Shown: positions 48,746 to 56,941 of the stretch, piece by piece | Layout: each line of letters begins with the position of its first letter | Position numbering within the stretch: position 1 is the stretch's first letter | NCBI RefSeq assembly: GCF_900102485.1 | Contig: NZ_FNBX01000003.1 | Location: forward strand, 1 to 64,000 | Length of the DNA: 64,000 nucleotides | Direction of reading: 5' to 3' | Source of the DNA: Desulfovibrio legallii | GTDB lineage: Bacteria > Desulfobacterota > Desulfovibrionia > Desulfovibrionales > Desulfovibrionaceae | Notes under the pieces: generated by a model | The model's input: only the letters and a program-made list of their open reading frames with translations | Told to the model about the DNA's origin: nothing | Database searches by the model: none | Made by a program: the position numbers and the translations under genes

Positions 48746-49825
48746 CTACTCCTGCACGCGCGGTTCCCCGGCAAGGGGGAGCGAGCCGTTGCGGATAAAG
48801 TGGTCCACCAGCCCGAAAACGGTTTCATTGCCGCAGAAGCGGCCTGTGGCGATGGCGGCCCGGAAGGCGGGAAGCCGGGCCTCAAAACGGCGCAGCAGGT
48901 CTGGCGTAAGGCTGAGCATGTCCGCCTGCATGCCATAGCCCAGGCGCTCAATGTAGAGGGCGTTAAAGCGTTGCTCAACCATGGCCTTAAGGGGCAGGGT
49001 CAGGATCGGTTTGCCCAGGTGCAGGGCCTCGCCCATAAGGGTATGGCCGCCGCCCTGGATAACGTAGGCGCAGCCTTCCAGCAGACGCAGGAAGCCCTCC
49101 TCGCTTTTGCGCATAAACACCACATTGCCTTCCCGGCCTTCGGTACGGTCGTAGCCATAGACGTAGCAGGTTCTGTCCGTGGCGGTGCGCAGAAAATCCA
49201 CCAACGCGCGGTGGGTGGAGTTGCTCTGGTACACCAGCACATGCCCCGCATCGTGGGGCCGCAGAGCCAGCACGCTCTCCCGCAGGATGGGCGGCGCAAT
49301 GCGGGCTTTGTACTGCGGCAGCACCGACGGGGCGTAAAAGGAAATGATCAGATTCTCCGCCGTGGGCCGGAAGAGATACCGGGGCGTAAGCCCCTGGATG
49401 CAGGCATCCCACCACATGTCCCTTGGCAGATCGTGGCGGCAACAGGTAATGACGTGCTGGTGGTCCAGGGTCAGACAGGGCAGGCCGGCGCGTTCCGCAG
49501 CGCGAGGCACAAAGTATTCCAGGTCCGTCATGCAGACGTCCGGGCGGAATTCGTCAATAATGTTTGTGACCTGAGCAATATACCGCTGCCGGTGCCAGAG
49601 CAGGGGCAGCGCCCGGCGCACCGTGGCCGTCAGATCCACGCGGTAATTTTTAAAGACCGTGCCCAGGTTGGGGATGCGGCGCACCTGAAACTCCGGCTCA
49701 AGCACCTTGGGCGCATCGTCGTTGGCCACAAACAGAAATTCGTGCCGCTGCAGGCGGCGAGCAATGGTAAGACCGCGCATGGCGTGGCCGTGGCCGGTGC
49801 CGTGGATGCCGTAAAGTACGCGCAT
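48746..49825 (-). CDS. MJ1255-type glycosyltransferase (GT28/MurG-like)
   Basis: A 359-residue protein of the MJ1255/VC2487 family, GT-B fold. The N-terminus MRVLYGIHGTGHGHAMRG is the family signature and matches the GGTGGH-like lipid/sugar phosphate loop of MurG-type enzymes. The C-terminal part has YVIQGGGHTLMGEALHLGKPIL, the nucleotide-sugar-binding segment. The start at 49825 is supported by AAGGAG at proper distance; a frame extension upstream is rejected for lack of a ribosome site. The acceptor and sugar are not known. It is divergent from a GT2 glycosyltransferase, so a cell-surface glycan role is likely. Confidence 0.85.
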   Translation of the reverse strand: MRVLYGIHGTGHGHAMRGLTIARRLQRHEFLFVANDDAPKVLEPEFQVRRIPNLGTVFKNYRVDLTATVRRALPLLWHRQRYIAQVTNIIDEFRPDVCMTDLEYFVPRAAERAGLPCLTLDHQHVITCCRHDLPRDMWWDACIQGLTPRYLFRPTAENLIISFYAPSVLPQYKARIAPPILRESVLALRPHDAGHVLVYQSNSTHRALVDFLRTATDRTCYVYGYDRTEGREGNVVFMRKSEEGFLRLLEGCAYVIQGGGHTLMGEALHLGKPILTLPLKAMVEQRFNALYIERLGYGMQADMLSLTPDLLRRFEARLPAFRAAIATGRFCGNETVFGLVDHFIRNGSLPLAGEPRVQE

Positions 49826-50268
49826 AGTGCTCCTTCGTCGCCCCGCGGCGACGCGGGAGAGCCTACCAACGGGCACGGCCCGGCGTCAACGCGCCTTGAA
49901 GGCCGCCGGGGATTTTCCCGACTTTTTGCCCGCCAGCGTAAAAAGCGCCAGCGCGGCCAGCACAATGCCGCCGCCTGCAAAGGCGAGCGCCTTTCTTGTG
50001 GAGAACGTCTATAATCTTGCTATGTTGTGTGCCACCGCCGGGACAGCAGCCTTTGTGATCAGGACGTTTCCGTTGCGCCTTGAAGGAAGTACAGGCCTGC
50101 CGTACCGCATACTGGCGGAATTTCCTGATGTGCAACGCCAAGGCTGAAACGCCCTGGGTGTGCCAGCCGCCCCCACAATCACATCGCCAGCCGCTGATGC
50201 GGGACGACGCCTGCCTTGACGCCCCGCACGCCCTTCTCTACCATATCCGCATACAAAAGGGCGTTTCC
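49826..50268. other. Intergenic region between divergent glycosyltransferase genes
   Basis: 443 bp without a supported gene. Both flanking genes must have promoters here, but I see no pair of hexamers with good spacing. A minus-strand frame at about 49887-50010 encodes a helix-like stretch (GGGIVLAALALFTLAGKKSG) followed by a stop, but it has no usable start codon. Confidence 0.5.
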
Positions 50269-51306
50269 ATGGACATTTTTACCGCGGCAACTTCTTCGGG
50301 GCTTGTCTGCAACGTCACCATCCCCGTGTTCAACCGGCCGGCGGCTACCCAGGCCGCCATAGAGGCGCTGGGCCGCACGGCGCGGGACGTGCCCTTTTGC
50401 ATTACGGTAGTGGACAACGGCAGTGAGCCCGATCTGGTGCGCAGCCTGCAACTCTGGCGGGAAGAAGGCCGCATCGACCGCCTCTTCCTGCTGCCGCGCA
50501 ATATGGGCGTGGCCTGCGCCGCCAATGTGGGCTGGGAGCTGGTGGATGCCCCCCTGTACATGAAGCTGGACAACGATACGGCCATCATCCGGCGGCACTG
50601 GCTGCGGGATCTGCTGGCCCTCTGGCGGCACGGGCGGCAGCCCTCCACCCTGGGCGGAGCCTTCAACCGAGAAATGCTGCGCAAAATGCCCGGCGGCCTG
50701 GTCACCCTTGAAGGGGAGCTGGGCCTCTGCGCGGACAACCTGCCGGGTCAGGCCATCCTCATTCCCTGCGCCGTTGCGGAACAGCTGGGCCGCTGGAACG
50801 AGGAATACGGCCTCTACGGCGGCGAAGACGGCGATTACGGCCTGCGCATGCGTTGCGCCGGGCTGCCGCAATACTACTATCTGGGGCCGGACTATTTTCA
50901 GAATCTGCGGGAGGAGGCCGACGCAGCCGACGTTTATGCGGCGCGCGGCATAGACAAGCGCCGCCTGCACCGCGAGCTGGTCCTGCGCGACAATCTCGGC
51001 ATGGGCCGCCTGCTGCTCAACAAACTGCTCTATGAGGCGGGCCTGCGCTCCCTCAAGCCCCTGCGCCGCTATGCCGTGGACGACGTGGACGCCGCAGGCC
51101 GCGTCACCCTGCGGGAACGGCCGGAATACAAGGCGCTGCAACGGGATCTGCATAAGGCCGCCGCCGCGGTCAGCGCCCGATTCCGCGCCCATATCCTGAG
51201 CTTTGGCTTCAATGCAGAAGAGCGCGCCTTTATGGACGTGCTGCTGCGGCGGCACGGCCAGGGCGGAACACGCAACCTCCCCCCCACGGAACGAGGAGAC
51301 GCATGA
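50269..51306 (+). CDS. Family 2 glycosyltransferase
   Basis: A 345-residue GT-A-fold enzyme. The nucleotide-binding start (NVTIPVFNRPAATQAAIEAL at about 18-37), VVDNGSEP, and the metal-binding DND in YMKLDNDTAII near residue 100 are the expected GT2 features. EEYGLYGGEDGDYGLRM further on contains the usual acidic catalytic pair. The start is supported by AAGGG seven bases upstream. It overlaps the TPR gene by ATGA and may glycosylate a surface polymer or protein. A strong similarity to any single characterised enzyme is not apparent. Confidence 0.85.
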   Translation: MDIFTAATSSGLVCNVTIPVFNRPAATQAAIEALGRTARDVPFCITVVDNGSEPDLVRSLQLWREEGRIDRLFLLPRNMGVACAANVGWELVDAPLYMKLDNDTAIIRRHWLRDLLALWRHGRQPSTLGGAFNREMLRKMPGGLVTLEGELGLCADNLPGQAILIPCAVAEQLGRWNEEYGLYGGEDGDYGLRMRCAGLPQYYYLGPDYFQNLREEADAADVYAARGIDKRRLHRELVLRDNLGMGRLLLNKLLYEAGLRSLKPLRRYAVDDVDAAGRVTLRERPEYKALQRDLHKAAAAVSARFRAHILSFGFNAEERAFMDVLLRRHGQGGTRNLPPTERGDA

Positions 51307-51890
51307 ACATCAGCCACATCCGCCTGACCCTGGGACGGGTCAAAACCAGCTGTGCCCGCCGCGATCCGGAGCGCGCGCTGGATCTGGCTCTGTCGGCCCT
51401 GGAGGCCTTGGACGGGCAAACGCCGCCCACGGACCTGCGCGGCGATATCCGCACCGCCGTCACCACCCTGGCGACGGACCCGGACGTGAAGGCCCACGCG
51501 CCCGAACCCCTGGCCTATCAACCCGGGGACGAACAGGCCCTGGCCCGCAGGCTGCGCGCCGTGCGGGACGCCATAAAGGCGGCCAAAGAGCGGGAAGACT
51601 ATGAGGCGACCCTGCAGCGCAAGCTGCAGCTGGACCGCTGTTTCAAAGACGGCAAAGCCTTTCTGGCCGAAGGCAAGCCCTCGGAAGCGGACGCCTGCTT
51701 TGCTGAAGCCCTGCGCTTTTACCGGGATGAGACGGCCATCTTCGGCATGATGGCCAAGGCCATGATGGAGGCCGGGGAATATGTGCGCGCGCTGGGGCAC
51801 ATCCGGGCCGGGCTCAAAGCGGCCCCAGGCAATGCCGCCCTGAGCCAAATGGCCGAAGAATGCGCCCGCCTGCGGCAGCCGGAGCCCTGA
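51303..51890 (+). CDS. TPR-like helical-repeat protein
   Basis: A 195-residue, mostly helical cytosolic protein with no signal peptide. The second half (about 110-190) reads as tetratricopeptide-like repeats: GKAFLAEGKPSEADACFAEALRFY, then AKAMMEAGEYVRALGHIRAGLKAAPGNAAL. The first half (LALSALEALDGQTPP...) is more diverged. TPR proteins act as protein-binding scaffolds. Because the start overlaps the stop of the GT2 glycosyltransferase (ATGA, 51303-51306), it is probably its partner. The exact role is unknown. A repeat copy begins 32 bp after its stop codon. Confidence 0.75.
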   Translation: MNISHIRLTLGRVKTSCARRDPERALDLALSALEALDGQTPPTDLRGDIRTAVTTLATDPDVKAHAPEPLAYQPGDEQALARRLRAVRDAIKAAKEREDYEATLQRKLQLDRCFKDGKAFLAEGKPSEADACFAEALRFYRDETAIFGMMAKAMMEAGEYVRALGHIRAGLKAAPGNAALSQMAEECARLRQPEP

Positions 51891-51922
51891 CCCCTGACCG
51901 GGGTGCCGTGCGCCGCCCGGCC

Positions 51923-52074
51923 AGAGCAAAGAACCTTTGAGACCAGGCATTCTCAAGGTTTACGATACGCTCGTTCCGGCGCGTAACAGCGCAAATGAAT
52001 TGCGCTTACGCCTACACGGCGCGCGCCTGCCCGCGCAGCCCCCTACGGCATTTCAAAATTGAAATGCCGTAGGG
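51923..52074 (+). repeat. Structured intergenic repeat, copy 4
   Basis: Starts AGAGCAAAGAACC. The first hairpin is CCTTTGAGA/TCTCAAGG, where two bases differ from other copies on both arms. The middle hairpin is GCGCAA-ATGAA-TTGCGC. The last is a long perfect CCTACGGCATTTCAA/TTGAAATGCCGTAGG. It lies between the TPR gene and the convergent dehydrogenase gene, directly before a long terminator hairpin. Confidence 0.9.
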
Positions 52075-52116
52075 CGTCCTCACAAGGAAAAATTTTTTGC
52101 AGGAGATGGCAGCGCA

Positions 52117-52157
52117 GGGGAAAGGGGCCCTTTTGTGAGCAACGGCCCCCTTTCCCC
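52117..52157. terminator. Bidirectional terminator after repeat copy 4
   Basis: GGGGAAAGGGGCC (52117-52129) pairs with GGCCCCCTTTCCCC (52144-52157, one bulged C). The arms are flanked by AAAAATTTTTTG on the left and by an AAAAG run on the right. It separates the convergent TPR and dehydrogenase genes. Confidence 0.6.
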
Positions 52158-52177
52158 ACCAAAAGCCCTTGCTTCGC

Positions 52178-53167
52178 TCAGCCCTGCCGGGCCTCTGGGT
52201 TCAGGCAGTCCGGGGGCACGCGGCCTTCCAGAGCGGCGAAGATTTTTTCCGCGCAGCTGTTGCCCATGCTGATGAAGCCGTCCATGGTGGTGGCGCCCTT
52301 GTGCGGCGTGAGCAGCACGTTGGGGAAATCGCGCAGACCGGGATGGATCTGGGGTTCGCATTCAAACACGTCCAGTCCGGCCCCGGCTATGCCGCCTTCT
52401 TTCAGCGCTGCAACCAGGGCGTCTTCATCCACCACCGGGCCGCGCGCCGTATTGATGAGGATGGCGTGCCGGGGCATGAGCTCCAGCTCGCGCTTTCCAA
52501 TATAGTGGCGGGTTTCGGCAGTGAGGGGCACATGCAGGCTTATAAAGTCCGCGGCGGCCAGAAGATCGTCCTTTTCCAGGAATTGCGCGCCGGTCTGCGC
52601 TTCAAAGTCGGGTTTGGGCCGATGAGCGGTATAGAGCAGCCGCATGCCGAAGCCGGCGGCCCGCCGGGCCACGGCCTGGGCGATGCGCCCGCTGCCCACC
52701 AAGCCCAGGGTTTTGCCGCTGACCCTGTGGCCGATTTTAAGCAAAAGGCCCCAGGGCTGCTGGCCGCTGCGCACAAAGGCGTCGCACTCGTGCAGGCGGC
52801 GGGCCACGCCCAGCATAAGGGCCATGGCCAGGTCGGCCGTATCGTCCGTGACCAGGCCGGGGTTGTGGGTCACCCAGATACCGTGGCGGGTAGCGGCGGC
52901 CACATCCACATGGTCAAAGCCTACGCCGTAACAGGCGATGATTTTACAGGTGGGGGCCAGGGCCGCCACAACCTCCGCGTCCAGGGGCAGCACCGGGGCG
53001 ATAATGCCGTCCCGGCCTTTGACGGCCCGGCAGAGGGCCGCATGGTCAAGGCCGCCCAGGGGGCCTATCTCCACCGTGCAGCGGGTTTGCAGCAGGGCCA
53101 CGGATTCCGGCACGATGGCGCGGACCACATAAATATTGGGCTGAGACATAAACTGATCGTAATCCAT
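52178..53167 (-). CDS. D-2-hydroxyacid dehydrogenase
   Basis: A 329-residue NAD(P)-dependent enzyme of the phosphoglycerate/glycerate/lactate dehydrogenase family. The Rossmann motif GLVGSGRIAQAVA lies near residue 155, and the catalytic set is visible: Arg in NTARGPVVDE, Glu in DVFECEP and His in LTPHKG. It lacks the C-terminal ACT domain of full-length SerA, so it may act on glyoxylate, hydroxypyruvate or another 2-keto acid. It follows gltL by 5 bp, so it looks like the last gene of the glutamate/aspartate transport operon. A start six codons downstream (MSQPN) is equally plausible, as neither has a good ribosome site. Confidence 0.87.
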   Translation of the reverse strand: MDYDQFMSQPNIYVVRAIVPESVALLQTRCTVEIGPLGGLDHAALCRAVKGRDGIIAPVLPLDAEVVAALAPTCKIIACYGVGFDHVDVAAATRHGIWVTHNPGLVTDDTADLAMALMLGVARRLHECDAFVRSGQQPWGLLLKIGHRVSGKTLGLVGSGRIAQAVARRAAGFGMRLLYTAHRPKPDFEAQTGAQFLEKDDLLAAADFISLHVPLTAETRHYIGKRELELMPRHAILINTARGPVVDEDALVAALKEGGIAGAGLDVFECEPQIHPGLRDFPNVLLTPHKGATTMDGFISMGNSCAEKIFAALEGRVPPDCLNPEARQG

Positions 53168-53172
53168 TATTG

Positions 53173-53925
53173 TTAATGTGCAATGATGCTGGCCAGAAAG
53201 TCCTTGGCCCTCTGCGTCTGCGGCGCTTCAAAAAAGCGCTCCTTGGGGGTGTCTTCCAAGATCTGGCCGTCCTCCATAAAGAGCACCCGGTGGGCCACCT
53301 TGCGGGCGAAGCCCATCTCATGGGTCACCACCATCATGGTCATGCCCTCGTAGGCCAGCTCCACCATAACGTCCAGCACTTCGTTGATCATTTCCGGGTC
53401 CAAGGCCGAGGTGGGCTCGTCAAAAAGCATGGCCACCGGGTCCATGCACAGGGCGCGGGCAATGGCCACCCGCTGCTGCTGACCGCCGGAAAGCTGGGAA
53501 GGATACTTCTTCATCTGCGATTCCAGGCCCACCCTTTTGAGCAGGGCGGCGGCCTTTTCCATGGATTCCTCCTTCTTGCGCCTGAGCACCTTTTCCTGCG
53601 CCAGCATAAGATTGTGCAGAATGTTCAGGTGGGGGAAGAGCTCAAAGTGCTGAAAAACCATGCCCACATGGCTGCGCAGGGCTGCCAGATTGGTTTTTTT
53701 GTTGGTGACTTCCGTGCCGTTGACAAAGATCTGCCCTTCCTGCACGGGCTCCAGACCATTGACCGTCTTGATAAGCGTGGACTTGCCGGAGCCTGAAGGC
53801 CCGCAAACCACCACCACTTCGCCCTTGTTGATGCGGGTGGTGCAGTTGCGCAGCACGTTGAAGTCGCCGTACCACTTGGAAACGGCATTCATGATGATGA
53901 CGGGTTCGTTCGGAGGGTTGCTCAT
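53173..53925 (-). CDS. gltL: Glutamate/aspartate ABC transporter ATPase GltL
   Basis: A 250-residue polar amino acid transporter ATPase. Walker [10 protein letters not shown] near residue 38, signature [15 protein letters not shown] near 145, Walker [14 protein letters not shown] and the switch His (VVTHEMGFA) are all intact. It powers import with GltI, GltJ and GltK. The first four bases overlap the gltK stop (ATGA, 53922-53925). The GltL assignment rests on its company: the binding protein and both permeases closely resemble the E. coli Glt proteins. Confidence 0.93.
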   Translation of the reverse strand: MSNPPNEPVIIMNAVSKWYGDFNVLRNCTTRINKGEVVVVCGPSGSGKSTLIKTVNGLEPVQEGQIFVNGTEVTNKKTNLAALRSHVGMVFQHFELFPHLNILHNLMLAQEKVLRRKKEESMEKAAALLKRVGLESQMKKYPSQLSGGQQQRVAIARALCMDPVAMLFDEPTSALDPEMINEVLDVMVELAYEGMTMMVVTHEMGFARKVAHRVLFMEDGQILEDTPKERFFEAPQTQRAKDFLASIIAH

Positions 53926-54599
53926 ACTTTCATTCTCTTTTTTACCGTGGTCACGGCCAGGGAAACGCAGAAACAGACCACAAAGTAGCCCGCGCCCGCC
54001 AGCAGCACCATGTTGATTTCAAAGCCCGTGGTTTTGCCGATATTGGTCGCCGTGCGGAAAAAGTCCGCCAGGCCGATGATATAGACCAGGGACGTATCCT
54101 GAAACAGAATCATGCCCTGGGTAAGCAGCAAGGGCGTCATAACGCGGAAGGCCTGGGGCAGAATCACATAGATCAGCGCCTGAGACTTGGTCATGCCCAG
54201 GGCCAGGGCCGCTGCGCCCTGCCCGGCGGAGACGCTGCGCATGCCCGCCCGGATGATTTCCGCATAATAGGCCGCCTCAAAGGCGCTGAAGGCCACAATG
54301 GCCGAAACCAGGCGGATGTCCGTCTGGGGCGAAAGGCCGAGCACGCTGCTCAGAAGCTGCGGCACGATGAGGTAGAACCACAGCAGCACCATAACCAGAG
54401 GAACGGAGCGGAAGCAGTTTACATAGGCGGCCGCCAGCCAGCGGAAGGGCGCAAAAACGGAGATGCGCGCCACCGCCAGCAGGGTGCCCAGAACCATGCC
54501 CATGACCACGGCCGTAACCGTGATTTTGAGCGTAACCAGCGCGCCCTTGGCCAGCAGAGGCAGGCTTTGGGCAATCATACTCCAGCCGAAATCAAGCAT
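53922..54599 (-). CDS. gltK: Glutamate/aspartate ABC transporter permease GltK
   Basis: A 225-residue inner-membrane permease of the HisMQ family with about five helices. The EAA loop that docks on the ATPase is visible ([20 protein letters not shown]). The sequence resembles E. coli GltK along most of its length as I recall it (for example the segment [20 protein letters not shown]). It overlaps gltJ by 8 bp upstream and gltL by 4 bp downstream, so the operon is tightly coupled. Confidence 0.93.
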   Translation of the reverse strand: MLDFGWSMIAQSLPLLAKGALVTLKITVTAVVMGMVLGTLLAVARISVFAPFRWLAAAYVNCFRSVPLVMVLLWFYLIVPQLLSSVLGLSPQTDIRLVSAIVAFSAFEAAYYAEIIRAGMRSVSAGQGAAALALGMTKSQALIYVILPQAFRVMTPLLLTQGMILFQDTSLVYIIGLADFFRTATNIGKTTGFEINMVLLAGAGYFVVCFCVSLAVTTVKKRMKV

Positions 54600-55341
54600 T
54601 TTTGCCTCCCATGCTCATGGAGGGCAGCCGCATTTTGTTTTCCAGCAGCTTCATGGCCCGCATGACCACAAAATTCAGCAACACATAGGCCAGGGTCACG
54701 GCGATGAAGGATTCATAGGCATAGCCGGAAAATTCCAGCAGCCGGTTGGCCTGGGAGGTCAGCTCCACCAGGCCGATGGTAGACGCCACGGCGGTGTTTT
54801 TGACCATATTAAGCATTTCTGAGGTGAGCGGCGGGATGATGATCCGGTAGGCGTTGGGCAAAAGCACGTACCGATAGGTCTGCGGCAACGTAAGGCCCAG
54901 GGCCAGGGCGGCGGAACGCTGCCCGCTGGAAAGGGCCTGGATGCCCGAACGCACCTGCTCACAGACGCGCGCGCCGGTAAAAAAGCCCAACGCACAGGTG
55001 GACAGAATAAAAAATTGGATATTCGGATTGAGCTCGGCCTTGAACCACACGCTCAAATCGTGCGGCAGGAGGTCCGGCGCGCCCAGATACCAGATGAAAA
55101 ACTGGACGATAAGAGGAATATTGCGAAAAACGGCCACATATGCGGCCCCAATGGCGCGAAAAAAGCGGCTGGGCAGGGTGCGCAGAATGCCGAACAGCGA
55201 TCCGGCCGTAAAAGCCACAATCCACGCACAGACAAACAGGGCCGCCGTGGTCAGAAAACCGTCCACCAGCCAGCTGAAGTAGGTCACGTTGCCGAACGGC
55301 GCCTGCTCAAAAAAAATGCCCCAGTTCCAATTTGCCTGCAT
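54592..55341 (-). CDS. gltJ: Glutamate/aspartate ABC transporter permease GltJ
   Basis: A 249-residue permease. The N-terminus [18 protein letters not shown] is very close to E. coli GltJ, which supports the start at 55341 over the upstream frame. The segments [44 protein letters not shown] (EAA loop) and [18 protein letters not shown] are all GltJ-like. It is separated from gltI by 270 bp that hold a repeat copy and a GC-rich hairpin, so expression of the permeases may be set lower than that of the binding protein. Confidence 0.93.
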   Translation of the reverse strand: MQANWNWGIFFEQAPFGNVTYFSWLVDGFLTTAALFVCAWIVAFTAGSLFGILRTLPSRFFRAIGAAYVAVFRNIPLIVQFFIWYLGAPDLLPHDLSVWFKAELNPNIQFFILSTCALGFFTGARVCEQVRSGIQALSSGQRSAALALGLTLPQTYRYVLLPNAYRIIIPPLTSEMLNMVKNTAVASTIGLVELTSQANRLLEFSGYAYESFIAVTLAYVLLNFVVMRAMKLLENKMRLPSMSMGGKNA

Positions 55342-55416
55342 GGGTCGGTCCCGGTTGAAAAAAACAATGTCGTACAAAGGGCGCCGCGCCGAAGGGCGCG
55401 CAGCGCTTGCAAAGCG

Positions 55417-55566
55417 CCAGGGCATTGTGCAACTTGGAAATGCCGTGACGGCTGCGTAAGAGACGCCCGCCGTGGAGGCGCAAGCGCAATTTATTTGCGC
55501 CGTTAAGCGCCGGGACGAGCGTGCCTTAAACTTTGAGAATACCTATTCGCAACGGTAATCTGCTCT
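55417..55566 (-). repeat. Structured intergenic repeat, copy 5 (inside the glt operon)
   Basis: On the minus strand it runs from AGAGCAGATTACC (55566) to the closing GGCATT/AATGCC hairpin (55417). It keeps the GCGCAA/TTGCGC core. The first hairpin is partly decayed on its left arm. It lies 45 bp after gltI and 75 bp before gltJ, the position where REP-type hairpins protect the upstream mRNA in other transporter operons. Confidence 0.9.
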
Positions 55567-55575
55567 AAGGAAAGC

Positions 55576-55607
55576 GCGCGGGCCGGGGGAACCGACCCGC
55601 GCGCTGC
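55576..55607 (-). terminator. GC-rich hairpin downstream of gltI
   Basis: GCGCGCGGG and CCCGCGCGC form a 9-bp stem directly after the gltI stop codon. No T-run follows, so it is more likely an mRNA-stabilising or attenuating hairpin than a full terminator. Confidence 0.5.
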
Positions 55608-55611
55608 ACGG

Positions 55612-56520
55612 TTAATCCAGGGCCTTGTCGTTGGGCGTTTTGAACAGCGCCTTCATTTCTTTGGACATTTCAAAGTTCATGTTCATGCCCTTGGGCGGGA
55701 TGGGCTGCATGAACCAGCGCTGATAGGATTTTTCCGCCACGCCGGAAAGCTGCATCTCGGCGATGACGTCATCCACCAGCTTCTTGAAGGGGGCGTCGCC
55801 CTTGCGCACCATGCAGCCGTAGGCTTCATAGCTCTGGGGCGTGCCCACAATGGCCCACTGGGCGGGGTTTTTGGCCTTGGCGCGCTCGCCGGCCAGCAGG
55901 GCGTCGTCAATAAAGAAAGCCACGGCGCGGCCCGATTCCACGGTGCGGAAGGCGTCGCCGTGGTCTTTGACGCTGATGATGTGGATGCCCATTTTCTTTT
56001 CGTCGTTCATCTTGTTCAGCAGCTTCTCAGAGGTGGTGCCGGCAGTGACGGCCACATTCTTGCCCTTGAGGTCGGCAAAGTCTTTGATGCCGGAATTTTT
56101 GTCCACCAGAAGGCGTGTGCCCACGATGAAGAAGGTGTTGGAGAAGGCAACCTGCTGCTGGCGCTCCAGGTTGTTGGTGGTGGAGCCGCATTCAAAATCA
56201 AAGGTGCCGTTCTGCAGCAGGGGGATGCGGTTCTGCGAGGTGATGGGGACGTAGCGCACCTTGAGGTTGGGCATGCTCAGCTTTTTCTTGACGGCGGCCA
56301 CGATCTTGTCGGAGTAATCCTGGGCGTAGCCCACCACGTTCTGCTGCAGGTCATAATACGAAAAGGGCACGGAAGATTCCCGATGCCCCACCGTAATAAT
56401 GCCGGTATCCTTAATTTTTTTCAGGGTGCCGGTCAATTCCTCGGCCTGGGTTCCGCCGCTCTGCGCGGGAACGAGCAGCAGCGCCGCCAAAGCGGCCAGG
56501 GCAAATTTTTTCCAGTTCAT
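55612..56520 (-). CDS. gltI: Glutamate/aspartate periplasmic binding protein GltI
   Basis: A 302-residue secreted binding protein that captures glutamate and aspartate for the GltJKL importer. A signal peptide (about 1-26, ending near TQAEE) is present. The mature part is strikingly similar to E. coli GltI: GHRESSVPFSYYD, PITSQNRIPLLQNGTFDFE, GSTTNNLERQ and the C-terminal NMNFEMSKEMKALFK with PNDKALD. The start is fixed by GGAGG six bases before the ATG. The upstream frame extension to 56817 is rejected. It is the first gene of the gltIJKL-dehydrogenase operon. Confidence 0.95.
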   Translation of the reverse strand: MNWKKFALAALAALLLVPAQSGGTQAEELTGTLKKIKDTGIITVGHRESSVPFSYYDLQQNVVGYAQDYSDKIVAAVKKKLSMPNLKVRYVPITSQNRIPLLQNGTFDFECGSTTNNLERQQQVAFSNTFFIVGTRLLVDKNSGIKDFADLKGKNVAVTAGTTSEKLLNKMNDEKKMGIHIISVKDHGDAFRTVESGRAVAFFIDDALLAGERAKAKNPAQWAIVGTPQSYEAYGCMVRKGDAPFKKLVDDVIAEMQLSGVAEKSYQRWFMQPIPPKGMNMNFEMSKEMKALFKTPNDKALD

Positions 56521-56740
56521 GGATGCCTCCTCAAAGATGACGTTGCCGGCAAAGGGCGCGCCCCCTGCCGTGCGGCACAGCCTTCCGCCGAAGCGCCCGA
56601 CGGGCGGCCCTGCGCCGTACATACCCCACAAAGTGCCATGTTGAAAGAAAAAGCACAACAACCCGCCCTCCGTGGGCGGCTGCTGCAGCGCCGGCGTCGG
56701 CCCTCTTTCTTCTTTGTCAGTGTCCTGAATTGACGCTGCC

Positions 56741-56758
56741 TTGTCAATATGTTGCCAA
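56741..56758. promoter_or_regulatory. Paired TTGNCAA palindromes, possible operator
   Basis: TTGTCAA (56741-56747) and TTGCCAA (56752-56758) are each palindromic around the middle base and are 11 bp apart, one helical turn. They lie between the divergent gltI and EF-hand protein genes. Related TTGAC sequences occur at 56730 and 56787. The rest of 56521-56941 shows no clear promoter. Confidence 0.3.
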
Positions 56759-56941
56759 TCTGCAGACTTAGAGATTTTTTTCTCAATTGACAGCAGCCTG
56801 TTCCTTTGTGCGCGCACGGTGCGCCGCGAACCGTGCCGGACGCCGCGGCTCGACCTGCACGTTTTTTTCTGCTACTCACTACCACTAGCGACTGTCGGTT
56901 CCCTGCGCTCGCCGTCCCCCCAACCTCAACCTGGATACGCC

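Noticed and set aside
49887..50010. Minus-strand frame encoding a convincing membrane helix (GGGIVLAALALFTLAGKKSG).
   Set aside because: An in-frame stop lies just upstream and no ATG, GTG or TTG start precedes the helix, so no protein can be supported.
50005..50030. TGGCAC followed by a GC doublet, resembling a sigma54 promoter.
   Set aside because: The GG-to-GC spacing is 11 instead of 10 bp and the -12 element does not fit.
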